A DNA stretch of 5,465 nt, from assembly GCA_947175285.1 (NCBI GenBank), contig CAMWMM010000365.1:1-5465 (forward strand). Direction: 5' to 3'. This DNA comes from an uncultured Lachnospiraceae bacterium (GTDB lineage Bacteria > Bacillota_A > Clostridia > Lachnospirales > Lachnospiraceae). Below the pieces are notes generated by a model. It was not told where the DNA came from, did no database searches, and saw only the letters and a list, made by a program, of their open reading frames with translations. Both the position numbers and the translations under genes were made by a program. Below, in pieces: positions 1 to 5,465 of this stretch. The first letter of the stretch is position 1. The number at the start of each line of letters is the position of its first letter.

Positions 1-1600
1 CTCCGCCTGCTTTCGCCCACTCTTCTACAAGAGTGTCAAAATAGTCGATATCCTTTTCGCCGATAATAATCTGGGTGAAACCTTCTACCAGAATATCATT
101 TAAGGTAGAACCAACACTTTGCAGTGTAGCAGTATCCTGTCCCCACTTAGCGTCCTTCAGATAAGTCCCATTGTCCAGATATTCTTTTGCAATACCATAT
201 GCGGATTTGTCATTCCCCTGCTGCAGCCAGTCGCCTACACCGTCAGGGTCCTGCTCGGTCAACCATGCAACGCAGCTGTTATATTTTGAAGCGTTTTTTC
301 CTAACTCTGTCGCATCCGCATCCAGTCCCTTTGCCAGAGTTTCCTTCACCTGCACATACTGGTTATAGTCTGTCATAGTATTAATAACCGACAACATATG
401 GACACAGTTCGGATAGTTATTGTCATAAAGGGAAGTGATATATTCCGGATCTTCATTTCCCGCTGCATCATCCATCATATAACACCAGAGGTTAATCAAT
501 TTCAATACACCTTCCGGATTCTTGCAATTCTTGCTGATTACAATATATCCGTTATTACCGAATTTGACGCTCCCTGTTACCTCTGCCCCATTAGCGGAAG
601 GAATCGGATAGGGTTCAAAGATTGCCTCTGCTCCAAGATTTTCAATAATCTGTGGTCCCGGATTGTAGCCAAACCACTGCGCAAAAGGAATGACGCCGAC
701 ATCACCGTTAATTGCATCCTGAAACATTTTGTCCTGATTGGTGGTTGTGAAATCTGGATTGATAATTCCTTCCTTATACCACTCCGCATAAGTTGCTATG
801 ACTTCTTTCATCTCCGGCTGAACGGTGCCGTATCCCAGTGTACCGTCCTCCAATTCAACCCAGATGCCGGGATGTGCGCCGAAACCAACTGCCAGGCGGT
901 TCAGGTTATCTAAGCTCTGCATTTCTCCAATGGCATATCCGCCGAAATTTTCTTTAAATGCTTTTGCAATGGCAATCACATCATCCATAGTCTGCGGATC
1001 CGCCAGTCCAAGTTCATCTTTCCAGTCTTTTCTGATCCACACATAATCAAACTTGTCAATATTTCCATAGCTAAGCTGTGGAATGCCATATAATCTTCCG
1101 CCAAGACATCCTGTTTCGTATGTGTCACGCTCTGCCTCCATATACCCTTTCAAGGTATCTGACGCATAAGTTTCAAAGAGCTCTGTCAAATCCATAATTA
1201 ATCCTGACTTTTCCAGTGACGCAAGCTGTTGAGCGTTTACAGAACAGAAATCGGGCAGATCCCTGTCGGCAATCGCCAGATTCAATTTAGTACTATAGTC
1301 ATTGCTTACCCACATATTCGTAAGATTAATATTAAATCTTTCCTTGAATGCCCGATACCACGGATTATTGTCGTAGGTATCTCCATCCTTAAAGCTGGTT
1401 CCCGAATTCTCTGCTACAACAGTAGTCAGAACCAGCTCCTGCTCATAAGGGTCCCACAAACCTTCCGGTATCGGAACTGCCTCCTTTGCACTGCCGCCTC
1501 CGCCGCTGTCAACTGCGCCTGCTCCTCTGCCTACAAATCCCGGCAGGCAGAATAACAAAACAACAACAATCGCCAGAGCTATTACTTTTTTGTCCCACAT
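1..1600 (-). CDS. ABC transporter extracellular solute-binding protein, long LplA-like type (C-terminus cut by window edge)
   Basis: The reading frame is open from 1600 to the left edge: 533 codons plus one base. It starts with charged residues (WDKK) and a hydrophobic segment at residues 6-21, then a Gly-rich linker (about 24-37), which fits export and surface anchoring. Family landmarks are GGRLYGIPQ at 167-175, VWIRKDWKDELGL at 187-199 followed by a PxTMDDV helix, WYKEGIINPDF at 274-284, and NNGYIVISKNCKNPEG at 349-364. These match the ~550-residue LplA/YtcQ-like group of sugar-binding proteins, so only some 15-25 residues are probably missing. The role would be to capture an oligosaccharide outside the cell and pass it to ABC permeases, which are not in the window. 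The substrate, an alpha-galactoside, is inferred only from the glycosidase genes upstream. The start is ATG at 1600, not ATG at 1606, because of ribosome binding site spacing. Oddity: there is no canonical lipobox; L19-P20-G21-F22 stands where LxGC would be expected. Confidence 0.9.
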   Translation of the reverse strand, partial: MWDKKVIALAIVVVLLFCLPGFVGRGAGAVDSGGGGSAKEAVPIPEGLWDPYEQELVLTTVVAENSGTSFKDGDTYDNNPWYRAFKERFNINLTNMWVSNDYSTKLNLAIADRDLPDFCSVNAQQLASLEKSGLIMDLTELFETYASDTLKGYMEAERDTYETGCLGGRLYGIPQLSYGNIDKFDYVWIRKDWKDELGLADPQTMDDVIAIAKAFKENFGGYAIGEMQSLDNLNRLAVGFGAHPGIWVELEDGTLGYGTVQPEMKEVIATYAEWYKEGIINPDFTTTNQDKMFQDAINGDVGVIPFAQWFGYNPGPQIIENLGAEAIFEPYPIPSANGAEVTGSVKFGNNGYIVISKNCKNPEGVLKLINLWCYMMDDAAGNEDPEYITSLYDNNYPNCVHMLSVINTMTDYNQYVQVKETLAKGLDADATELGKNASKYNSCVAWLTEQDPDGVGDWLQQGNDKSAYGIAKEYLDNGTYLKDAKWGQDTATLQSVGSTLNDILVEGFTQIIIGEKDIDYFDTLVEEWAKAGG

Positions 1601-1657
1601 CTCCATTTCCTCCTCTTTGTTTTTTGTTTATATTTGATTCTTTCATTGAATCCTGAT
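1601..1657 (-). other. Short intergenic gap between the GH36-type gene and the binding-protein gene
   Basis: These 57 nt are A-rich on the coding strand and are the longest gap in the minus-strand gene cluster. They hold the ribosome binding site and a weak 5-bp inverted repeat (GATTC/GAATC, 1636-1640 and 1648-1652, 7-nt loop). No U-run follows it, so it does not look like an intrinsic terminator. I see no clear promoter. The binding-protein gene is probably read from the same transcript, although an mRNA-processing or stability role for the gap is possible. Confidence 0.45.
1609..1614 (-). promoter_or_regulatory. Ribosome binding site of the solute-binding protein gene
   Basis: A perfect AGGAGG on the minus strand lies 8 nt before the ATG at 1600 but only 2 nt before the in-frame ATG at 1606. 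This makes 1600 the likely start (MWDKK...). It is the strongest Shine-Dalgarno match in the window, fitting a highly expressed binding protein. Confidence 0.8.
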
Positions 1658-3706
1658 TTAAGAAATGGTAAGCACTACCTTTGAAGAAGTCTCCGGGAGC
1701 TGCACGGAATACAAATTACCATCTTTTTGCACCTTTTCCGTGACATCGTCAGTCCCCGCCGTTACTTTTTCCGGCTCTTTCTCAGATATCCACCCCACTG
1801 TTCCCGTTTCCGCGATAACCGCAATCAACGTATCATCATTTTCCTGCATACTTTCAACTGCCGTAAATCCTGTGTATTTATTCATAAGTCCCAGACAGGA
1901 AGCCGTTTTTTTCTTCGGAAGTATCACGAACCATGCAAAACTGTCTGCTTCCAAAATTCCCTCATAATTCTCATTCCAATTCAGCGCAAAAACCTTTTTG
2001 TCGAAAAAGTTATAAATCCAGTACTCATCCGCTATTTCTATATCCGGTATATCCGCTGGTTTGAATGCATATGACTGTTTTAAGCCGGTCAGATTATATA
2101 CTGCGATTCCTCCGCCATTCTCGCATTCACCCCAGGAACCCACATTGTGCAGCTTTAAAACTCCGCTTTCCATCGGATTATAAAAAATACAGTCTTCCGT
2201 AGGTTTTGCCGAACGATTCATCATCAAAATTCTGCCGTCTTTATATGTCAGCGGTTTCAATACTTCCGGCTTGGTATTCCCGATTTTATCGCTGACATAT
2301 ACCGGTCCGCCGCTGACTGCCCGTAATAGACTATGTTTCACGCTGTCTTCATGCTCCGTCCAGAACATATCCCAGTCGCAGCAATACAGTTCATTATGGT
2401 ATACCGCATTATAGGCGTTCTGTAACAAGTGCTCCGCAAAACCGTTTTCTTTATCGGGTACAAAGTCATCACTGTTTCTTGAAACTGCGGAAGCCGGTCT
2501 TGCCAGAATGCTCTCCATTGCCATTCCCATACAATTGATGATTGCCCCATCCATATATGAAGCGCCGCTTTCCAAAGCCTGATTCATTCCTCTTGCCGCT
2601 TCACTGACCGGTAAACTGTTTTCAAAATAATAGGGGACCGCACTCTGCCCGTCTACCTTAACAAAATCAATTCCTTCCTGACTAAGTTCCGCGTACCAGT
2701 CTCTGTAAAACTTCTCCCCGGTCTGCGGGCTCGGAACGCTTTTTCCATTGACTGTTTTATAAAGATAAGGATGCTCTTTTAACTCCAGCTCACTTCCCTG
2801 TAAAATACCGCCCCAATAACCGCCAAGAGCATGCCAGACGCCAAACCATCTGATATCGCCTTTTTCCTTAATATCCCTTATCATATTTTTGAATCCGTCA
2901 GGGAATTTCTCTTTATCCGGCGCAAAATCATAAAGCAGTTCATCCTGCACCGAAAGCCATCCGTCATCAATAATCATCCACTTTACCGGAACATTTTTCT
3001 CCATCAGTTCCTCTGCCTTCCGGCGTATTTTTTCTTCTGAAACTTCCCTGTAAAATGCGTCCCAGCTGCACCATCCCAGATAATTGAACATTTCCGGCAT
3101 TCTGCGTTTTTCCCGCATTCTGATTCCCTTATATTCAGCTAACCACACGAAAGCCTTATGTACAGCCTCTGTCAGTGTAGAAGCCTCCGCCAGTAAATAT
3201 AAAGGCTCCTCAATATCTTTCTGCCCGCCTAAATATGCCGTCATCTCCAACGCGATTTCAGTTTCCGTTCCGCTTATCATATATGTCTTAAAGAATCTGC
3301 CCACCATCGGTACAAAACATGCAAACCGATTATGATATTTGAAAAAAGCTACCTGTGTATAATCCGGAATATCCTGAAACCCTTTGACAAAAGCCGGTCT
3401 GGTCCACCATTCATTAAAAAGATACATTGCCGTGATTTTCTCCGGACATTCTTCCACCGGCAGATATACCCTGATTGGCTTTTCCATCCTTAAATTAAAG
3501 TTTTCCCTGCAGGACTCATTTTTCATACTCAGCCGGATTTCTCCACAGCGGCATCCATCTATGACATTCTCCGTCACTTCAATATGAATATTATCTTTTT
3601 CATAGATGCCCGTATCTATAGTGTTAAACGCCATAGAAATCTCCGCATCTATCCTTTTTCCTTTTTGACAATGAATCTGACATCTTATATTTTTCTTTTC
3701 TGCCAT
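1658..3706 (-). CDS. Raffinose-synthase/Sip1-type GH36 alpha-galactosidase-like enzyme
   Basis: A 682-residue protein without a signal peptide, so cytosolic. From the ATG at 3706, the conserved blocks are LGWCSWDAFY (210-219), IIDDGW (245-250), FVKVDGQ (348-354), RNSDDF (410-415), DWDMF (444-448) and SGGPVYVSD (465-473). This order and wording match the plant raffinose synthase/seed-imbibition protein family (Pfam Raffinose_syn), a branch of GH36. In the family, the Asp of KVDGQ (D352) is the nucleophile and an Asp of the SDDF block (D413 or D414) the acid/base; both are present. An N-terminal beta-rich region (1-~200), a barrel (~205-480) and a C-terminal beta domain follow the usual plan. 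Likely reaction: hydrolysis of terminal alpha-galactosides, although the family also contains galactosyl transferases and sequence alone does not separate them. A GTG at 3724 would add six residues, but it has only a 4-nt spacing from GAGG; the ATG at 3706 has GGAG at 8 nt. Confidence 0.88.
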   Translation of the reverse strand: MAEKKNIRCQIHCQKGKRIDAEISMAFNTIDTGIYEKDNIHIEVTENVIDGCRCGEIRLSMKNESCRENFNLRMEKPIRVYLPVEECPEKITAMYLFNEWWTRPAFVKGFQDIPDYTQVAFFKYHNRFACFVPMVGRFFKTYMISGTETEIALEMTAYLGGQKDIEEPLYLLAEASTLTEAVHKAFVWLAEYKGIRMREKRRMPEMFNYLGWCSWDAFYREVSEEKIRRKAEELMEKNVPVKWMIIDDGWLSVQDELLYDFAPDKEKFPDGFKNMIRDIKEKGDIRWFGVWHALGGYWGGILQGSELELKEHPYLYKTVNGKSVPSPQTGEKFYRDWYAELSQEGIDFVKVDGQSAVPYYFENSLPVSEAARGMNQALESGASYMDGAIINCMGMAMESILARPASAVSRNSDDFVPDKENGFAEHLLQNAYNAVYHNELYCCDWDMFWTEHEDSVKHSLLRAVSGGPVYVSDKIGNTKPEVLKPLTYKDGRILMMNRSAKPTEDCIFYNPMESGVLKLHNVGSWGECENGGGIAVYNLTGLKQSYAFKPADIPDIEIADEYWIYNFFDKKVFALNWNENYEGILEADSFAWFVILPKKKTASCLGLMNKYTGFTAVESMQENDDTLIAVIAETGTVGWISEKEPEKVTAGTDDVTEKVQKDGNLYSVQLPETSSKVVLTIS

Positions 3707-3714
3707 ATCTGATA

Positions 3715-3718
3715 CTCC
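3715..3718 (-). promoter_or_regulatory. Ribosome binding site deciding the GH36-type start
   Basis: GGAG on the minus strand sits 8 nt before the ATG at 3706. It lies inside the extra codons that a GTG start at 3724 would use, so the longer reading is less likely. The site begins 13 nt past the stop of the small CxxC protein gene, so the two genes are probably translated from the same mRNA. Confidence 0.6.
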
Positions 3719-3730
3719 ATTCACTTATCC

Positions 3731-3952
3731 TCATTCATACTTTGCGAAAAGAACACACGTGCCGCTTTGGTGATACCTTTCTATTACCTCTTCCAACTGA
3801 CTGCGTTCCACATTTAAATATGCTGCCTGACAGTCAAGACACATAAATGTTGTTGACGCTCTGCTAAACAGCTTCATGTGCAAAGCAATTTCATCAGATA
3901 CCAGCTTTGCTCTGCATTTTTTACATAAATGTTCTGCCATTTCTATTGCCAT
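3731..3952 (-). CDS. Small putative zinc-binding protein with two CxxC motifs, function unknown
   Basis: A 73-residue protein with CKKC at 10-13 and CLDC at 38-41, a spacing that could fold as a zinc ribbon or treble-clef-like finger, followed by a probable helix (about 49-61, rich in Glu and hydrophobics) and a further Cys at 66 near the C-terminus. There is no signal peptide or membrane segment. I recognise the general look (paired CxxC, then a short helix, then GTC-like end) from small uncharacterised clostridial proteins but know no function. It is a real gene by context: ATG at 3952 with GAGG 6 nt upstream, 8 nt after the GH27 stop and 6 nt or 24 nt before the GH36-type start. An in-frame ATG at codon 5 has poorer spacing. 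It might regulate, chaperone or deliver metal to a partner in the operon; all of these are guesses. Confidence 0.78.
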   Translation of the reverse strand: MAIEMAEHLCKKCRAKLVSDEIALHMKLFSRASTTFMCLDCQAAYLNVERSQLEEVIERYHQSGTCVLFAKYE

Positions 3953-3958
3953 GCCTTT

Positions 3959-3962
3959 CCTC
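3959..3962 (-). promoter_or_regulatory. Ribosome binding site of the small CxxC protein gene, overlapping the GH27 stop
   Basis: The last two bases of the GH27 TGA stop are the first two bases of a GAGG lying 6 nt before the ATG at 3952. The overlap implies translational coupling: ribosomes finishing GH27 expose or directly reuse the site. Confidence 0.6.
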
Positions 3963-5109
3963 AGTCAGTGAATTTACATCTGTAAACTTTTGAACCATGC
4001 GTTGCCACTGTCTCTGAGAATATTTCCTTTTTTACGCCTATATTTTTATGTTCCACACAGTCATAAAACTCCAAATTCCTGCCTGCACTGACAGTAAGTC
4101 CCATATCCCAGAAATCTATTGTAACCATGGTTGGAACATCTCCCATATTAAACATCCCGACCGCTATATCTCCATTCGATAAGAATTTTACTAATGTAAA
4201 TGTATCCGGACTATTTGACACACAGCTTAATTTGAACGGAGACCTGCACTCCACATCCTGATTGATTGCAATGATATCCCGGTTCAGCAGTATCTTTTTT
4301 GTTTCATCGCTAAGATTTCTGACATCACAGCCAATCATTAACGGGGAGTTCATCATTGCCCACAAAGAAAAGTGTGTCTGATATTCCTCATCGGTGCATC
4401 CCCCGGCAGAAATATATTCATTTCCACCTTTTCCATGCATCCCGACTACCAGCATATCCATATCATTGTGGCAATACGAACCGGAAAACGCCAATTTATC
4501 AAGCTGCGAAAGAGCAATGTCTTTGATAGAATTCCAAGAATCATTAATATCCTCCGTAGAACGGAATAAATGCGCTCCTGACGACCGAATCCACTCATGT
4601 ACGGAATCGGTTCCCCACTGACATGCGGAAAATACAATGTCCCTGCCTGAATTAGCAAGCGCCATACCCATTCTTCGATACAGCGTTCTCCCGTCCTGAT
4701 TCTGCGGTTTAAAGCAGTTATCATACTTTAAGTAATCTACGCCCCATTCGGCAAACTGCTTTGCATCCTCAAACTCATGTTCAAAGCTTCCCGGATAGTT
4801 CGCACAGGTTCTGGTTCCACAGCAACTGTACATACCAAATTTAAACCCTTTTTCATGAACATAATCTGCCAGTGCCTTTATCCCATTCGGGAATTTTTCC
4901 GGGTCTGCCACCAGTTTTCCTTCCGAATCACGTTCTTTCAGGCTCCAACAGTCATCCATTACCACATATTCATATCCGGCTTCCAGAAATCCCTGCTCCT
5001 TCATTGCACCTACTGTTTCTTTCACTAAATCTTCATTAATATTCTCTGTAAATGTATTCCATGAATTCCATCCCATAGGAGGAACTGCACACATTGCTTT
5101 TCTGCCCAT
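3961..5109 (-). CDS. GH27 alpha-galactosidase, cytosolic
   Basis: A complete 382-residue protein without a signal peptide. It opens with PPMGWNSWN (10-18), the hallmark of clan GH-D family 27, then MDDCW (51-55, galactose-binding Asp pair), YLKYDNC (127-132) with the predicted nucleophile D130, SACQWG (161-166), RSTEDINDSW (183-192) with the predicted acid/base D187, HNDMDMLVVG (214-223), SPLMIGCDVRN (255-265) and NQD (283-285). Residues ~290-382 form the usual C-terminal beta domain. The expected reaction is retaining hydrolysis of terminal alpha-1,6-galactose from melibiose, raffinose-type sugars or galactomannan fragments. The CQW and NDMDML variants replace the CEW and NDPDML seen in eukaryotic members; I believe both are normal in Firmicutes GH27. 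GH27 also contains alpha-N-acetylgalactosaminidases and beta-L-arabinopyranosidases, so specificity is inferred. It is the first gene of the leftward cluster, with AAAGGAG 8 nt before its ATG. Confidence 0.93.
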   Translation of the reverse strand: MGRKAMCAVPPMGWNSWNTFTENINEDLVKETVGAMKEQGFLEAGYEYVVMDDCWSLKERDSEGKLVADPEKFPNGIKALADYVHEKGFKFGMYSCCGTRTCANYPGSFEHEFEDAKQFAEWGVDYLKYDNCFKPQNQDGRTLYRRMGMALANSGRDIVFSACQWGTDSVHEWIRSSGAHLFRSTEDINDSWNSIKDIALSQLDKLAFSGSYCHNDMDMLVVGMHGKGGNEYISAGGCTDEEYQTHFSLWAMMNSPLMIGCDVRNLSDETKKILLNRDIIAINQDVECRSPFKLSCVSNSPDTFTLVKFLSNGDIAVGMFNMGDVPTMVTIDFWDMGLTVSAGRNLEFYDCVEHKNIGVKKEIFSETVATHGSKVYRCKFTD

Positions 5110-5117
5110 TTGTATTG

Positions 5118-5124
5118 CTCCTTT
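5118..5124 (-). promoter_or_regulatory. Ribosome binding site of the GH27 gene
   Basis: AAAGGAG on the minus strand ends 8 nt before the ATG at 5109. This is a strong, well-spaced Shine-Dalgarno sequence that supports this start. Confidence 0.8.
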
Positions 5125-5158
5125 CTTAATTCAACTACGAACCATTTATATTGAAATC

Positions 5159-5187
5159 ATTATATAATTTTGATTGTTGTAGAAAAA
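5159..5187 (-). promoter_or_regulatory. Candidate promoter of the leftward operon (good -10, poor -35)
   Basis: A perfect TATAAT lies on the minus strand at 5164-5159, about 50 nt before the GH27 start. The hexamer 17 nt upstream (5187-5182) reads TTTTTC, a poor -35. A strong -10 with a weak -35 is common at activator-dependent promoters, which fits an AraC-type activator bound further upstream. The region is AT-rich, so a chance TATAAT is possible. Confidence 0.5.
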
Positions 5188-5205
5188 TAACCTGAAAAAG
5201 TGTTT

Positions 5206-5267
5206 ATATGAGAATATTGATATGTCAAAATCGCAGATTCTATGGTAAAATTGATATGGCACAATCG
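5206..5267 (+). repeat. Four-copy direct-repeat array, probable operator of the AraC-type regulator
   Basis: Four related 14-bp units start at 5206, 5220, 5240 and 5254: ATATGAGAATATTG, ATATGTCAAAATCG, CTATGGTAAAATTG and ATATGGCACAATCG. The two 28-bp pairs (5206-5233 and 5240-5267) agree at 22 of 28 positions and are 34 bp apart. The best-matched core (5216-5233 versus 5250-5267) agrees at 16 of 18. Units within a pair are contiguous (14-bp step), and the inner units are 20 bp apart, about two helical turns. The array lies between divergent genes and overlaps a candidate promoter of the regulator gene. AraC-family proteins commonly bind direct repeats, so an operator role is a reasonable inference; the binding protein is unproven. 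Confidence 0.6.
5217..5246 (+). promoter_or_regulatory. Candidate promoter of the AraC-type regulator gene
   Basis: TTGATA (5217-5222, five of six to the -35 consensus) and TATGGT (5241-5246, four of six to the -10 consensus) are 18 bp apart, about 70 nt before the regulator's ATG. Both hexamers fall inside the direct-repeat array, so a protein bound there would be expected to block or modulate this promoter (autoregulation, inferred). Confidence 0.35.
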
Positions 5268-5286
5268 AGCGCCCTCTTGCTCGATT
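5263..5286. repeat. Perfect 8-bp inverted repeat upstream of the regulator gene
   Basis: AATCGAGC (5263-5270) and GCTCGATT (5279-5286) are perfect reverse complements separated by 8 nt. The left arm shares its AATCG with the last direct repeat. In RNA from the regulator's promoter it would form a leader hairpin 29 nt before the ATG. As DNA it could be an operator. There is no run of T typical of a terminator after it. Confidence 0.5.
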
Positions 5287-5300
5287 TTATATCTTGACGG

Positions 5301-5307
5301 AAGGGAG
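5301..5307 (+). promoter_or_regulatory. Ribosome binding site of the AraC-type regulator gene
   Basis: AAGGGAG lies 8 nt before the ATG at 5316. This is good spacing and supports that start codon over later in-frame ATGs at codons 15 and 23. Confidence 0.65.
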
Positions 5308-5315
5308 ATATTTTT

Positions 5316-5465
5316 ATGCAGGAAAAGATTCCTACACAGGCCGGAGAATTTATTTGCATGCAGGACTTCAGTGAAACCTCCATGGAAATAACCTTAGTAC
5401 ATGCAGGTAAAGAATATTGCAAACCTTATCATGCAGTCTCTGCTGCCCGTGATGAATATATTCTT
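5316..5465 (+). CDS. AraC-family transcriptional regulator, N-terminal fragment (runs off window)
   Basis: Fifty codons are visible and the frame stays open to the window end. The stretch HAGKEYCKPYHAVSAARDEY (29-48), then IL, resembles the start of the sugar-sensing cupin domain of clostridial AraC-type regulators, where a Cys/Pro-containing strand leads to an R-(D/E)-(D/E)-Y-(I/L)-L motif. The C-terminal pair of helix-turn-helix motifs that would confirm the family is outside the window. The gene is divergent from the alpha-galactosidase cluster across a 206-bp interval, the usual position for a local activator. It would be expected to bind an alpha-galactoside or galactose-related inducer and activate the leftward operon, probably through the repeat array beside it. 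Family confidence is fairly good; ligand and targets are inferred. Confidence 0.75.
   Translation, partial: MQEKIPTQAGEFICMQDFSETSMEITLVHAGKEYCKPYHAVSAARDEYIL

Noticed and set aside
161..223. GH27 CQW and HNDMDML variants (residues 161-223 of the protein, within 3961-5109) considered as loss of key residues.
   Set aside because: The nucleophile and acid/base Asp are both present and these variants appear normal for bacterial GH27, so this is not evidence of inactivation.
398..913. A 171-residue open frame on the plus strand.
   Set aside because: It lies wholly antisense to the well-supported solute-binding protein frame, has no convincing ribosome binding site and gives no recognisable protein; it is a shadow frame.
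1636..1652. A GATTC/GAATC hairpin after the GH36-type gene, considered as a terminator.
   Set aside because: Only 5 bp with a 7-nt loop and no following U-run; too weak to call a terminator.
4446..4724. A 92-residue minus-strand frame inside the GH27 gene.
   Set aside because: It is out of frame within a complete GH27 whose catalytic motifs are all intact; it is not a separate gene.
5200..5228. TTGACA on the minus strand (5228-5223) as the -35 of the operon promoter.
   Set aside because: No acceptable -10 lies 16-18 bp downstream (TAAACA at 16 bp is the best); the hexamer is better explained as part of the direct repeat.
5240..5422. A 60-residue minus-strand frame opposite the regulator start.
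   Set aside because: It is antisense to the AraC-type coding region and its leader, with no ribosome binding site or family resemblance.

Overview
The window looks like part of a carbohydrate-use locus from a low-to-mid GC, Gram-positive anaerobe, most likely a clostridial gut-type bacterium such as a member of the Lachnospiraceae. This taxonomic reading is an inference. It rests on strong purine-rich ribosome binding sites (AGGAGG, AAAGGAG), AT-rich intergenic DNA, a cytosolic GH27 of the Firmicutes type with a ...NDMDMLVVGM... motif, an LplA-type solute-binding protein, and an AraC-family regulator divergent from the enzyme genes.

Layout from right to left. At 5316-5465 (+) lies the N-terminal 50 codons of an AraC-family regulator that runs off the window. 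A regulatory interval follows (5110-5315). It holds four copies of a ~14-bp direct-repeat element arranged as two pairs, an 8-bp perfect inverted repeat, and promoter-like sequences facing both ways. The other four genes are all on the minus strand: a GH27 alpha-galactosidase (3961-5109), a 73-residue CxxC...CxxC protein (3731-3952), a raffinose-synthase/Sip1-type GH36 enzyme (1658-3706), and a long extracellular solute-binding protein (1-1600) that lacks only its C-terminal tail. Gaps of 8, 24 (or 6, if GTG is used) and 57 nt, with no convincing terminator, suggest one transcript. ABC permease genes may lie beyond the left edge, but they cannot be seen.

Inferred working model: the binding protein delivers an alpha-galactoside (raffinose-family oligosaccharide, melibiose-like sugar or galactomannan fragment) to an ABC importer. 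Two intracellular retaining alpha-galactosidase-type enzymes from different families then release or transfer galactose. The divergent AraC-type protein senses the sugar and acts at the repeat array. The least explained parts are the four-copy operator-like array, the small putative zinc-binding protein between the two glycosidase genes, and the binding protein's signal peptide, which looks like a lipoprotein signal whose lipobox cysteine has become phenylalanine. I see no mobile element, CRISPR array, tRNA or rRNA. The system itself appears to be a variant of known alpha-galactoside operons, not a new class.
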